DNA of 64,000 bases from Pseudomonadota bacterium (GTDB lineage Bacteria > Pseudomonadota > Alphaproteobacteria > Rhizobiales > Beijerinckiaceae): the NCBI GenBank assembly GCA_020161575.1, contig JAIUNR010000004.1, positions 124,001-188,000 on the forward strand, written 5' to 3'. This document shows, in pieces, positions 47,215-58,478 of this stretch. Both the position numbers and the translations under genes were made by a program. Each line of letters opens with the position of its first letter. Positions within the stretch are counted from its first letter, which is position 1. Under the pieces are notes generated by a model. The model made no database searches and was not told where the DNA came from. It saw only the letters and a list, made by a program, of their open reading frames with translations.

Positions 47215-50079
47215 TCAGTCGGCGAAGGCTTCGTTGAGGAAGGCCGCCAGCTGTTCGAGATGCTTCGACATTAAACCCACCGCCGTCGAGGCCGAGGCGG
47301 CGCGGCCGACATAGCGCGCGCGCTTCGCCGAGGAGCCGGCCTGCGCCAGCACCCATTCGAGGTAGGGATCGACAAAACTCCAGGCGCCCATGTTCTTGGG
47401 TTCTTCCTGGCACCACACGATATCCGCCTTCTTGAAGCGGGCGAGTTCCTGCGCCACCGATTTCAGCGGGAAGGGATAGAGCTGCTCGACGCGCAGCAGA
47501 TAGACATCATCGATGCCGCGCTTCTCGCGTTCCTCGAGCAGATCGTAATAGACCTTGCCCGAACACAGCACGACCCGGCGGATCTTCGCGTCCGGCTTGA
47601 GCTTGGTGGTGGAGCGGCCAGCCTCCGCATCATCCTTCAGGATACGGTGGAACGAGGTGCCCTCGCCCAGCTCCGCCAGATCCGAGATGCAGCGCTTGTG
47701 GCGCAACAGGCTCTTCGGCGTCATCAGCACGAGCGGCTTGCGGAAGTCGCGTTTGATCTGCCGGCGCAGGATGTGGAAGTAATTCGCCGGGGTCGAGCAA
47801 TTCGCGACCTGCATGTTGTCCTCCGCGCAAAGCTGGAGGAAACGCTCGAGACGGGCCGAGGAATGCTCCGGCCCCTGCCCTTCATAGCCATGCGGGAGCA
47901 GGCAGACGAGCCCGCTCATGCGCAGCCATTTGCGTTCGCCCGAGGAGACGAACTGGTCAAACAGAACCTGCGCGCCATTCGCGAAATCGCCGAACTGGGC
48001 TTCCCAGCAGGTGAGCGCGTTGGGTTCGGTGAGCGAATAACCGTATTCGAAGCCGAGAACCGCCTCTTCCGAGAGCATCGAGTTGATGACCTCGTATTTC
48101 GCCTGTCCCTCGCGGATATTGTTGAGCGGGGTGTAGCGCGTCTCGCTTTCCTGATCGATCAGCACGGAATGGCGCTGGGAGAAGGTGCCACGTTCGCAAT
48201 CCTGCCCGGAGAGGCGCACACGGTGGCCTTCGGTGACGAGCGAGCCGAAGGCAAGCGCCTCGCCGGTCGCCCAATCGAGCCCTTCGCCGGTCTCGATCGC
48301 CTTGCGGCGATTGTCCTGAAAGCGCTGGATGGTCTTGTGGATGTTGAAGCCCGCCGGCACGCCGGTCAGCTTCATGCCGATTTCGCGCAGGGTATCGAGC
48401 GGCAGCCCGGTCTGACCGCGGCGCGGATCCTCTTCCTGCTCCTTGACCGATTTGAGGCCGGACCACTTGCCGTCGAGCCAATCGGCCTTGTTGGGCTTGT
48501 AGGCCTGTCCCGCCTCGAATTCGGCCTCAAGGCGCGAACGCCAGTCGGCCTTCATCTTGTCGACCTCGCCCTCGGTCACGACACCCTCGGCGACGAGCTT
48601 CGCGGCATACATTTCGAGCGCCGAGGCATGGCCGCGGATCTTCTTGTACATGAGCGGCTGGGTGAAGCCCGGCTCGTCGCCCTCGTTATGGCCGTAGCGG
48701 CGATAGCACCACATATCGATGACGACCGGTTTCTGGAACTTCATCCGGAACTCGGTCGCGACCTTGGCGGCGAAGACAACCGCTTCCGGGTCGTCGCCGT
48801 TGACGTGGAAGATCGGCGCCTCGACCATCTTCGCCACATCCGACGGATAGGGCGAGGAGCGCGAATAGCGCGGGTAGGTCGTGAAACCGATCTGGTTGTT
48901 GATGATGAAATGCACCGAACCGCCGGTGCGGTGCCCCTTGAGGCCGGAAAGGCCGAAGCATTCCGCCACCACGCCTTGGCCGGCAAAGGCCGCGTCGCCA
49001 TGGATCAGCAGCGGCATCACCGCGGTCCGGTCGTCGCGCGGGCAGCCGAACTGGTCCTGCTTCGCGCGCACCTTGCCGAGCACGACCGGATTGACGATCT
49101 CGAGATGCGACGGGTTCGGCGTCAGCGAGAGATGGACATTGTTGCCGTCGAACACGCGGTCCGACGAGGCGCCGAGATGGTATTTCACATCACCCGAACC
49201 TTCCACATCGTCGGGGGCGAAGGAGCCGCCCTTGAATTCGTGGAACAGCGCGCGGTGCGGCTTCCCCATCACCTGGGTCAGCACGTTGAGGCGGCCGCGA
49301 TGGGCCATGCCGAACACGATATCCTTCACGCCGAGATTGCCGCCGCGCTTGATGATCTGCTCAAGTGCCGGGATCAGGCTCTCGCCGCCATCAAGGCCGA
49401 AGCGCTTGGTGCCGGTGAATTTCACGTCGAGGAACTTCTCGAAGCCTTCAGCCTCGACCAGCTTGTTGAGGATGGCGCGCTTGCCCTCGCGGGTGAAGGT
49501 GATTTCCTTGTCCGGCCCCTCGATCCGCTCCTGGAGCCAGCCCTTCTCCTCCGGCGAGGAGATATGCATGAACTCGTAGCCGATCGTCTCGCAATAGGTG
49601 CGACGCAGGATCTCCAGCATCTGCCGGATGGTCGCGAATTCCATGCCGAGCACGTTGTCGATGAAGATCTTGCGATCCCAATCGGCATCGGTGAAACCGT
49701 AGGAGGAGGGATGCAGTTCCTCGTGATCGCGCTGGGCCTCGATTCCCAGCGGATCGAGATTGGCATGCAGGTGCCCGCGCATCCGGTAGGCGCGGATCAT
49801 CATCAGCGCATGGACGGAATCACGCGCGGCGCGGATCACATCCGCCTCGGAAACACCCGCCCCCTTGGCTTCCGCCTTGCCCTTGAGCTTGTCGGTAACC
49901 GCTTTCTCGACAGCGGCCCAGTTGCCGTCGAGCGCAGAGATCAGCTCGCCATTGGCGGCGACCGGCCAGTTCTTCCGCTGCCAGGAAGGGCCCGGCGTCA
50001 CGTCGCCGGTCAGGCTTTCAAGATAGACGGCATTGCCGCCGGAAAGCGCGGAGAGATCGATGTCGCGGTTGTCGTCCAT
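47215..50079 (-). CDS. sucA: 2-oxoglutarate dehydrogenase E1, N-terminal segment shortened
   Basis: 954 residues. Thiamine-diphosphate enzyme with MAHRGRLNVL, the HGDAAFAGQG and IINNQIGFTT blocks and the C-terminal transketolase-like half. It decarboxylates 2-oxoglutarate. After MDDNRDIDLSALSGGNAVYL it jumps to GPSWQRKNWPVAANGEL, so the usual YxxYxxDPxSVxxxW segment of about 30 residues is missing. The upstream cupin stop (50095) leaves no room for a longer start. Frame is intact. The missing part is the region thought to contact E2. Confidence 0.95.
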   Translation of the reverse strand: MDDNRDIDLSALSGGNAVYLESLTGDVTPGPSWQRKNWPVAANGELISALDGNWAAVEKAVTDKLKGKAEAKGAGVSEADVIRAARDSVHALMMIRAYRMRGHLHANLDPLGIEAQRDHEELHPSSYGFTDADWDRKIFIDNVLGMEFATIRQMLEILRRTYCETIGYEFMHISSPEEKGWLQERIEGPDKEITFTREGKRAILNKLVEAEGFEKFLDVKFTGTKRFGLDGGESLIPALEQIIKRGGNLGVKDIVFGMAHRGRLNVLTQVMGKPHRALFHEFKGGSFAPDDVEGSGDVKYHLGASSDRVFDGNNVHLSLTPNPSHLEIVNPVVLGKVRAKQDQFGCPRDDRTAVMPLLIHGDAAFAGQGVVAECFGLSGLKGHRTGGSVHFIINNQIGFTTYPRYSRSSPYPSDVAKMVEAPIFHVNGDDPEAVVFAAKVATEFRMKFQKPVVIDMWCYRRYGHNEGDEPGFTQPLMYKKIRGHASALEMYAAKLVAEGVVTEGEVDKMKADWRSRLEAEFEAGQAYKPNKADWLDGKWSGLKSVKEQEEDPRRGQTGLPLDTLREIGMKLTGVPAGFNIHKTIQRFQDNRRKAIETGEGLDWATGEALAFGSLVTEGHRVRLSGQDCERGTFSQRHSVLIDQESETRYTPLNNIREGQAKYEVINSMLSEEAVLGFEYGYSLTEPNALTCWEAQFGDFANGAQVLFDQFVSSGERKWLRMSGLVCLLPHGYEGQGPEHSSARLERFLQLCAEDNMQVANCSTPANYFHILRRQIKRDFRKPLVLMTPKSLLRHKRCISDLAELGEGTSFHRILKDDAEAGRSTTKLKPDAKIRRVVLCSGKVYYDLLEEREKRGIDDVYLLRVEQLYPFPLKSVAQELARFKKADIVWCQEEPKNMGAWSFVDPYLEWVLAQAGSSAKRARYVGRAASASTAVGLMSKHLEQLAAFLNEAFAD

Positions 50080-50094
50080 GGGTCTTTCCCGTTC

Positions 50095-50436
50095 TCAGTC
50101 GACAATGAAAAGCTTGGCCCCCTCGGGCGAAACGGAGCGATGCGGCTCCGCGCCGTCGGCGACCTGATAACTCATGCCGGGCCGGAGAATGTAGCTCCGG
50201 CCATCGGCGAGGGTGGTTTCCAATTCGCCCTCAAGGCAGAGGAGGATATGCCCCTTCTCACACCAATGGTCGGAAACGTAGCCCGGCGTATATTCGACAA
50301 GGCGCACGCGGATGCGGTTATCCTCCGGGCCGAAGAACCGGGTCCGCCAGAGGGCGTGGCCGGCATCGCCTTCATGGCGTATCGGCTCCACCCCGGACCA
50401 ATCCGTCGTCCCGAAAGGGATTTGCGTCATCCGCAT
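50095..50436 (-). CDS. DHCW-motif cupin fold protein
   Basis: 113 residues from ATG 50436 (ATG 50430 is also possible). A single cupin domain; the segment YVSDHWCEKGHILLCLEGEL and the later GMSYQVADGAEPHRS hold the family motif and possible metal ligands (His, Glu, His). Function unknown. It starts four bases after the sucD stop and ends 15 bases before sucA, so it is co-transcribed with the TCA genes. Confidence 0.85.
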   Translation of the reverse strand: MRMTQIPFGTTDWSGVEPIRHEGDAGHALWRTRFFGPEDNRIRVRLVEYTPGYVSDHWCEKGHILLCLEGELETTLADGRSYILRPGMSYQVADGAEPHRSVSPEGAKLFIVD

Positions 50437-50440
50437 CGCG

Positions 50441-51328
50441 TCATTTGCCCTTGAGCACATCCACCAGCGTCTTGCCGAGGCGCGCGGGCGAAGGCGAGAC
50501 GCGGATACCCGCGGCTTCCATCGCCGCGATCTTGTCCTCGGCGCCGCCCTTGCCGCCCGCGATGATCGCGCCGGCATGGCCCATGCGGCGGCCCGGAGGC
50601 GCCGTGCGGCCGGCGATGAAGCCGACCATGGGTTTCTTACGGCCACGCTTCGCCTCGTCCTTGATGAACTGGGCGGCTTCCTCCTCGGCCGAACCGCCGA
50701 TCTCGCCGATCATGATGATCGATTCGGTCGCGGGGTCGGCAAGGAAGAGTTCGAGCATGTCGATATATTCGGTGCCCTTGACCGGATCGCCACCGATGCC
50801 CACCGCCGTGGTCTGGCCGAGGCCTTCCTGCGTCGTCTGGAACACCGCTTCATAGGTCAGCGTGCCGGAGCGCGAGACGATGCCGACATTGCCGCGCTTG
50901 AAGATATTGCCCGGCATGATGCCGATCTTGCATTCGCCGGCGGTCATGACGCCGGGGCAGTTCGGGCCGATGAGGCGCGATTTCGAACCATCGAGCGCGC
51001 GCTTCACGCGGATCATGTCCTGCACCGGAATGCCTTCGGTGATGCAGACGATCAGCGGGATTTCCGCCTGGATGGCCTCGCAGATCGCATCCGCGGCGCC
51101 CGGCGGGGGCACGTAGATCACCGAGGCATCGGCCCCGGTCTTCTCGCGCGCTTCCTGCACGGTGTCGAAAACCGGCAGGCCGAGATGCGTCGAGCCGCCC
51201 TTGCCGGGCGAGGTGCCGCCGACCATCTTCGTGCCATAGGCAATCGCCTGTTCCGAGTGGAACGTGCCGTTCTTGCCGGTGAAGCCCTGGGTGATGACCT
51301 TGGTGTCTTTGGTGATGAGAATGGACAT
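50441..51328 (-). CDS. sucD: Succinyl-CoA synthetase subunit alpha
   Basis: 295 residues. CoA-binding start [19 protein letters not shown], then the phosphorylated His251 in [10 protein letters not shown]. It makes ATP (or GTP) from succinyl-CoA with SucC. ATG 51328, 17 bases after sucC. Confidence 0.97.
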   Translation of the reverse strand: MSILITKDTKVITQGFTGKNGTFHSEQAIAYGTKMVGGTSPGKGGSTHLGLPVFDTVQEAREKTGADASVIYVPPPGAADAICEAIQAEIPLIVCITEGIPVQDMIRVKRALDGSKSRLIGPNCPGVMTAGECKIGIMPGNIFKRGNVGIVSRSGTLTYEAVFQTTQEGLGQTTAVGIGGDPVKGTEYIDMLELFLADPATESIIMIGEIGGSAEEEAAQFIKDEAKRGRKKPMVGFIAGRTAPPGRRMGHAGAIIAGGKGGAEDKIAAMEAAGIRVSPSPARLGKTLVDVLKGK

Positions 51329-51345
51329 CCTGGTTCCCCCTGCCC

Positions 51346-52539
<1,194 letters not shown>

Positions 52540-52614
52540 CGTTCACCTCGGGTGAGTAGCGAATTGCACGTTGCGAGCGGACCGGGTGGGCAGGCGGGGC
52601 CGAAAGGCCCTGTT

Positions 52615-52638
52615 CGCCATTCGCCCCCCGCCATTCGC
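52615..52638. repeat. Tandem 10-base repeat between mdh and sucC
   Basis: CGCCATTCGC occurs at 52615-52624 and again at 52629-52638. A small hairpin GGGCC-GAAA-GGCCC (52597-52610) lies beside it. It sits in the mdh-sucC gap and may only be short sequence drift. Confidence 0.5.
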
Positions 52639-53918
<1,280 letters not shown>

Positions 53919-54518
53919 CTATCTTCTCGACATCAGGGTCCGCACGATAGCGCGCACCGCGCGATCCCGCCTCGCCTCGGAGGCCAGCCCTGGCGTCATC
54001 TCGCGCGCGATCGCAGCCGGGTTGATGAACCGGAAAGCCAGATCCTGGACAAGGGCGACGAGCTTGCGTGAATCCGTCCCCGTGAAGAGACGCGTGCCGA
54101 TCCCCTCCTCGGCGATGCGCTCCAGCCAATCCTCGATACGCCTTGCATGCCGCTCCGGCTCACGCGCCTCTTCCGGTGGTTCGGCAAGCAGGCCGAAGAG
54201 TGGGCCCTCGGTCCGATGTGTCTCGGCATAGCCGCGCATGAGCGTGGCCAGGAAGCGTTCGAGCTTGTCATCGGCGGGGTCCGGTCCATCAACGATTTCC
54301 TGAAGCCGGGTCTCGAAACCCTTCAGCCATCCGTTGAGCAGGGCATCCACGATTCCGGCCTTGCCCTCGAAATGCCGGTAGACATTGGCGTGGCTCATGC
54401 CCAGACGCGCGGCGAGGCCGGAGACCGTCATGCGTCTGAGGCCGATCTGCCGGATCTCGATAGCCGCAGCCGCGAGGATGCGCCCCTTGGTCCCATCGGG
54501 GCCGGCGCCCTCCCTCAT
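53919..54518 (-). CDS. TetR family transcriptional regulator
   Basis: 199 residues. Helix-turn-helix RMTVSGLAARLGMSHANVYRHF (here residues about 29-50) and a helical ligand domain. Target unknown. ATG 54518 overlaps the zapE stop by four bases, so it is translated from the zapE message. The upstream partner, and not mdh 317 bases downstream, is its likely operon mate. Confidence 0.88.
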   Translation of the reverse strand: MREGAGPDGTKGRILAAAAIEIRQIGLRRMTVSGLAARLGMSHANVYRHFEGKAGIVDALLNGWLKGFETRLQEIVDGPDPADDKLERFLATLMRGYAETHRTEGPLFGLLAEPPEEAREPERHARRIEDWLERIAEEGIGTRLFTGTDSRKLVALVQDLAFRFINPAAIAREMTPGLASEARRDRAVRAIVRTLMSRR

Positions 54519-55690
54519 GTCTCGACCAAGCCGGTCGAGTTGCCACTCGCTTCGCTGTCCGGTCGGCCATGCGGGAGGGCGAGATAGCTTTCGGAGCGCA
54601 TTTCGATGAGGCGGGAAACCGTGCGGTCGAATTCGAAGGCCTCGTGCCCTTCCCTCGCGTGGTAGAGCTCGTGCGGTTCCGCAGCGGCGGAAGCGATGAG
54701 TTTGACGCGGTTCTCGTAGAGAATGTCGATCAAGTTGATGAAGCGCTTCGCCTCGTTGCGGCGGGAGAAATCAAGCTTCGGGATCCCCTCCAGCACAAGC
54801 GTGTGGAATTCCCGCGCCAAGGCGAGAAAATCGAGGGTGCCGAGCGGCTTCTCGCAAAAATCGGCGAAGGTGCCGCGCGCGACACCAGCCGCACTCAGCG
54901 GAATATCGAGAAAGCGCCCTCCGAGATCGATTTGCCTGGGCCGCGCTTTCTGCCCGCCCGTCAGTTCTACGAAAAGGCCGTCAAGCGCGGTGCGCGCCGC
55001 CTCGTCGACCGGCGCATAATAGACAGGATGTCCCTGCAGCTTCTCCAGCCGGTAATCATGCCGCGCATCGAGGCGCAGAACCTCCATCTTCTCCTCGATC
55101 AGCCGGACGAAGGGGAGAAAAAGCGCGCGGTTGAGCCCGTTATGATAGAGCCGTGAGGGTTCCACATTCGAGGTCGCGACGATCACGACCCCGCGCGCGA
55201 AAAGCGCCTGGAACAGACGCCCGAGGATCATCGCATCGGCGATATCGGTGACCGAGAATTCGTCGAAGCACAAAACCCAGGCTTCTTCCGCCAGGGCTTC
55301 CGCCACCGGCTGAATCGGGTCTTCACCCTTGACGAGCCCCGCCTTTGCCTTCTGCCGCCATTCATGGATGCGGGCATGGACATCCGCCATGAAGGCGTGG
55401 AAATGCGCGCGCTTCTTGCGCTTCACCGCCAGCGCGTCATGGAAAAGATCGACCAGCATCGTCTTGCCGCGTCCGACCGAGCCCCACAGATAGAGTCCGC
55501 GGATCGGGGCGGCGGGTTCCTTGCGGCCAAACAGCCATCCCAGAGCGGAACCTTTGCGCGCGAGGCGATGCGCCTCCAGCCTTTCGGCAAGCGTATCGAG
55601 CTTCTCGACGATGCGCTTCTGGGCCGGGTCCTCATCGATCCGCCCCTCGGCAACCAGCGCGGCATAGCGCGTAAAGAGAAGTCCGGCCAT
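54515..55690 (-). CDS. zapE: Cell division protein ZapE (AFG1-like ATPase)
   Basis: 391 residues. AAA+ ATPase with Walker A GSVGRGKT (70-77), Walker B VLCFDEFSV, and the C-terminal DFSRRNEAKRFINLIDILYE segment of the family. ZapE modulates FtsZ rings in E. coli; mitochondrial homologues (AFG1/LACE1) handle respiratory-complex proteins. ATG 55690. It is frequently found upstream of mdh in alphaproteobacteria, here with a TetR gene in between. Confidence 0.9.
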   Translation of the reverse strand: MAGLLFTRYAALVAEGRIDEDPAQKRIVEKLDTLAERLEAHRLARKGSALGWLFGRKEPAAPIRGLYLWGSVGRGKTMLVDLFHDALAVKRKKRAHFHAFMADVHARIHEWRQKAKAGLVKGEDPIQPVAEALAEEAWVLCFDEFSVTDIADAMILGRLFQALFARGVVIVATSNVEPSRLYHNGLNRALFLPFVRLIEEKMEVLRLDARHDYRLEKLQGHPVYYAPVDEAARTALDGLFVELTGGQKARPRQIDLGGRFLDIPLSAAGVARGTFADFCEKPLGTLDFLALAREFHTLVLEGIPKLDFSRRNEAKRFINLIDILYENRVKLIASAAAEPHELYHAREGHEAFEFDRTVSRLIEMRSESYLALPHGRPDSEASGNSTGLVET

Positions 55691-55866
55691 GTTCAGAGCA
55701 TTTCCATCGCGAATGGGTCCATGGCTCTAGAATATTTTTCGGGCGAGGGAAATGTACCGGCTGCCTTGGTTCCGCCAAACGGCATCGATATTGCAGCGCA
55801 ACATAATGAAATCTCCCGCCCGCAGAATGCGGGTCATTCCGGCGCAGGCCGGCAAGGAAATCCATC

Positions 55867-56475
55867 ATGTCCCGCACTGTTACGGGTCAGATCATCTATC
55901 GCAAGCTCATGCCGCTCGATCGCGATGCGCTTGAAACGCATCTGATCGCGCTCGATGGCGACAGCCGGCGCGCACGCTTCGGCATGGTCGCGACGGATGC
56001 GTTCCTGCGGGAATACGCCATGCGCTGCATCACGTTGAACGCCACGATTCACGGTGCCTTCCTCGACGATCAGCTGATCGGCGTGGCCGAATTGCGCCCG
56101 ATGGGCAACCTGTTCGCCGAGGATGCCGAACTCGCCTTCTCCGTGTTGCCAGACCACCGCAACCGGGGCATCGGCTCTGTTCTTTTCGGAAGGGTCCTGC
56201 GCTCGGCCCGCAATCGCACTCTTGCGCGGCTTCACATGAATTGCCTGCGCTACAACGCCCCGATGCGGGCGCTGGCGCGCAAATTCGCCGCGGAGATCCA
56301 TGTCGAGCACGACCAATCCGTCGCGCTTGTTGCCACGCCACCGCGCAGCATCGTCTCGCTTCTGGGCGAGGCGCTCGACGATGCCTCGGCCTGGCCAAGC
56401 CAGATCTGGGCCTGGCAGCGCGGCGCCTATGCGACCGGCATCACTTCGAAAGGGAAACCGGCGCACCGGATTTGA
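55867..56475 (+). CDS. GNAT family N-acetyltransferase
   Basis: 202 residues. The acetyl-CoA site is DHRNRGIGSVLFGRVL, preceded by ELAFSVLPDH. Substrate unknown. ATG 55867 has AGGAA upstream. The stop at 56475 overlaps the convergent lipoprotein gene by 35 bases. Two small hairpins (CCCGC-AGAAT-GCGGG 55819-55833 and CCGGC-GCAG-GCCGG 55839-55852) precede it. Confidence 0.85.
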   Translation: MSRTVTGQIIYRKLMPLDRDALETHLIALDGDSRRARFGMVATDAFLREYAMRCITLNATIHGAFLDDQLIGVAELRPMGNLFAEDAELAFSVLPDHRNRGIGSVLFGRVLRSARNRTLARLHMNCLRYNAPMRALARKFAAEIHVEHDQSVALVATPPRSIVSLLGEALDDASAWPSQIWAWQRGAYATGITSKGKPAHRI

Positions 56476-57124
56476 GCGTAACGCCGGAATACCCGCCGCC
56501 GCCCTGGCGAAGCCGTGCGACGACACCGCCTGCAGGTTCGTAAAGGATGACCTCGCTGCCTGACACAGCCCAGGCATTGACGCGCTGAAGATCCTTGTTC
56601 TGGCAGCCATTGGTGGCAGCGCCATAAAGATCAAGCTTCGGCGCGCTCGACAATGTAATGCGGCAGCGCCCGCCCGCGGCCTCGGAAACCTGCCAATTGC
56701 CGATCATCGATGTCACGGTCGGCGCGGAAGCAGGCGCGGAGGGAACAGGTGCCGTCGCCACGCGCGGGGGCGGCAGGCCGGGATTGGTCCCGGCCGGCGC
56801 GGAATCCGGGGCGGGGTAGATCGGCGCGCCGGGCGGCGAAACACCCGCACCTGCCGATGTGCCAGGGTAGGGAGCCGGAGACGCCATCTGCGCGCCGCCC
56901 GGTGGTGGCGGCAGATCGCCCGATTCGACCTCGCTCGACGGCGCGGGCATCAGCGGCGGCGGTGGCGATGACTGCCGCGCGGCCGGGCGATAGCCATCGT
57001 CATCCGGCAGGATGGTGCCGAAGCGCGAACTCGACTGGCAGGCCGAAAGCAGCATGGCCAACGGCACAAGACCGACGGCCAGCCGCGACACACAAACCGC
57101 CCGAGAGGAAGTCAGAACCGGCAT
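56441..57124 (-). CDS. Lipoprotein with AprI/Inh (Omp19-like) domain
   Basis: 227 residues from ATG 57124. Lipobox LLSAC (Cys29). A Pro/Ser/Ala-rich linker (about 45-138) joins it to a C-terminal Inh-type beta-barrel (GNWQVSEAAGGRCRITLS to VNAWAVSGSEVILYEP) with two Cys that may pair. The family includes the periplasmic inhibitors of secreted metalloproteases and Brucella Omp19; the role here is unproven. It converges on and overlaps the GNAT gene. Confidence 0.8.
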   Translation of the reverse strand: MPVLTSSRAVCVSRLAVGLVPLAMLLSACQSSSRFGTILPDDDGYRPAARQSSPPPPLMPAPSSEVESGDLPPPPGGAQMASPAPYPGTSAGAGVSPPGAPIYPAPDSAPAGTNPGLPPPRVATAPVPSAPASAPTVTSMIGNWQVSEAAGGRCRITLSSAPKLDLYGAATNGCQNKDLQRVNAWAVSGSEVILYEPAGGVVARLRQGGGGYSGVTLKSGAPVSLSK

Positions 57125-57240
57125 CTTTCCACCTACGGCGCCGACAGCGCCGCCCCAAATACGAAGTCCAACCCCATGCACATATTCATGAAAAGCATGA
57201 ACAAGGCATGACTCGGGCGTTTCAGGGGCGGCGCGCCGGT

Positions 57241-57627
57241 TCATTCCGGCAGGTGGCAGACGGCCTCGATATTGTGCCCATCAGGATCGAAAACAAAGGC
57301 ACCATAGTAATTCGGATGGTAATGCGGCCGAAGCCCCGGCGCGCCGTTATCCTTCGCGCCGGCCTCGATCGCCGCGCGGTAGAAGGCATCCACTTCGGCA
57401 CGTGTTTTCGCCGCGAAGGCGATATGAAGGCAAGGTTGCAGCGGCTGGCCAGTGCCAATCCAGAAATCCGGCTTGCCGGGCAGGCCGAAGCCGGTGCCCT
57501 CATAGCCGCCTGTCATTTCCTTCGTGATATCCATCACCACTCCATAGCCGAGGGGCGCGAGAACCTTGACGTAGAAAACACGCGAGCGGGCGTAATCGGC
57601 AACGCCAAATCCGATATGGTCGAGCAT
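57241..57627 (-). CDS. VOC family protein (glyoxalase/bleomycin-resistance fold)
   Basis: 128 residues from ATG 57627. VOC repeats are visible: MLDHIGFGVADYARSRVFYV at the start and HPNYYGAFVFDPDGHNIEAV at the end, with His and Glu as likely metal ligands. Function unknown. Its ribosome binding site GGAGG lies inside the 3' arm of the upstream sdhB terminator hairpin, so expression from the sdh transcript is likely restricted. Confidence 0.85.
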   Translation of the reverse strand: MLDHIGFGVADYARSRVFYVKVLAPLGYGVVMDITKEMTGGYEGTGFGLPGKPDFWIGTGQPLQPCLHIAFAAKTRAEVDAFYRAAIEAGAKDNGAPGLRPHYHPNYYGAFVFDPDGHNIEAVCHLPE

Positions 57628-57656
57628 GAAAAAACCTCCGTTGGGAACGGAGGTTT
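57627..57656 (-). terminator. Terminator after sdhB overlapping the VOC gene ribosome binding site
   Basis: On the minus strand AAACCTCCGTT and AACGGAGGTTT pair perfectly (11 bp, loop CCC), followed by TTTTTT. The 3' arm contains GGAGG, the ribosome binding site of the VOC gene, whose ATG (57627-57625) directly abuts the T-run. Confidence 0.88.
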
Positions 57657-57695
57657 CATATTTCGGCTGTGCTGACATTTTTTGTCAGGACGGCT

Positions 57696-58475
57696 TCACA
57701 CCTGCCGCGCCACCATCATCTTCTTGATCTCGGCGATCGCCTTGGCGGGGTTGAGCCCCTTGGGGCAGGCATTCGAGCAGTTCATGATCGTATGGCAGCG
57801 ATAGAGCCGGAAGGGATCTTCCAGATTGTCGAGCCTTTCGCCCGTCGCCTCGTCACGGCTGTCGATGAGCCAGCGATAGGCCTGAAGCAGCGCCGCCGGG
57901 CCGAGATAGCGGTCGCCGTTCCACCAGTAGCTGGGACAGGAGGTGGAGCAACAGGCGCACAGGATGCACTCGTAAAGCCCGTCGAGATGCTCGCGATCCT
58001 CGGGGCTCTGGCGCCATTCCTTCTGGGGCGCGGGCGTATCGGTCTTGAGCCAGGGCTCGATCGAAGCGTGCTGGGCGTAAAAACGCGTGAGGTCCGGCAC
58101 GAGATCCTTCACCACCGGCATATGCGGCAGCGGGTAGATCTTCACGACGCCGGAAACCTCGTCCATGCCCTTGGTGCAGGCGAGCGTATTCGTGCCGTCG
58201 ATATTCATCGCGCAGGAACCGCAGATGCCTTCGCGGCAGGAGCGACGGAAAGTCAGCGTCGGGTCAACCTTGTTCTTGATCCAGAGGATCGCGTCGAGGA
58301 TCATCGGCCCGCAATCGTCGAGATCGACGAAGTAGGTATCCATGCGCGGGTTGGATTCCCCATCCGGATCCCAGCGATAAATGCGGAATTCGCGGATATT
58401 CCTGGCGCCTTCGGGCTTCGGCCAGGTCTTGCCCTCGGTGAGGCGTGAGTTCTTGGGAAGGTTGAATTCAGCCAT
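57696..58475 (-). CDS. sdhB: Succinate dehydrogenase iron-sulfur subunit
   Basis: 259 residues. [2Fe-2S] ligands Cys80, Cys85, Cys88 and Cys100 (CREGICGSC), then the [4Fe-4S]/[3Fe-4S] set in [11 protein letters not shown] (170-180) and [14 protein letters not shown] (227-237). It carries electrons from SdhA to quinone. ATG 58475 is three bases after sdhA; last gene of sdhCDAB. Confidence 0.97.
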   Translation of the reverse strand: MAEFNLPKNSRLTEGKTWPKPEGARNIREFRIYRWDPDGESNPRMDTYFVDLDDCGPMILDAILWIKNKVDPTLTFRRSCREGICGSCAMNIDGTNTLACTKGMDEVSGVVKIYPLPHMPVVKDLVPDLTRFYAQHASIEPWLKTDTPAPQKEWRQSPEDREHLDGLYECILCACCSTSCPSYWWNGDRYLGPAALLQAYRWLIDSRDEATGERLDNLEDPFRLYRCHTIMNCSNACPKGLNPAKAIAEIKKMMVARQV

Positions 58476-58478
58476 GGC

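Noticed and set aside
47647-50454. A 935-codon open frame on the plus strand opposite sucA
   Set aside because: It mirrors the codon structure of sucA, and the protein is a biased Arg/Glu/His-rich text with no recognisable domain. It is a shadow of GC-rich coding sequence.
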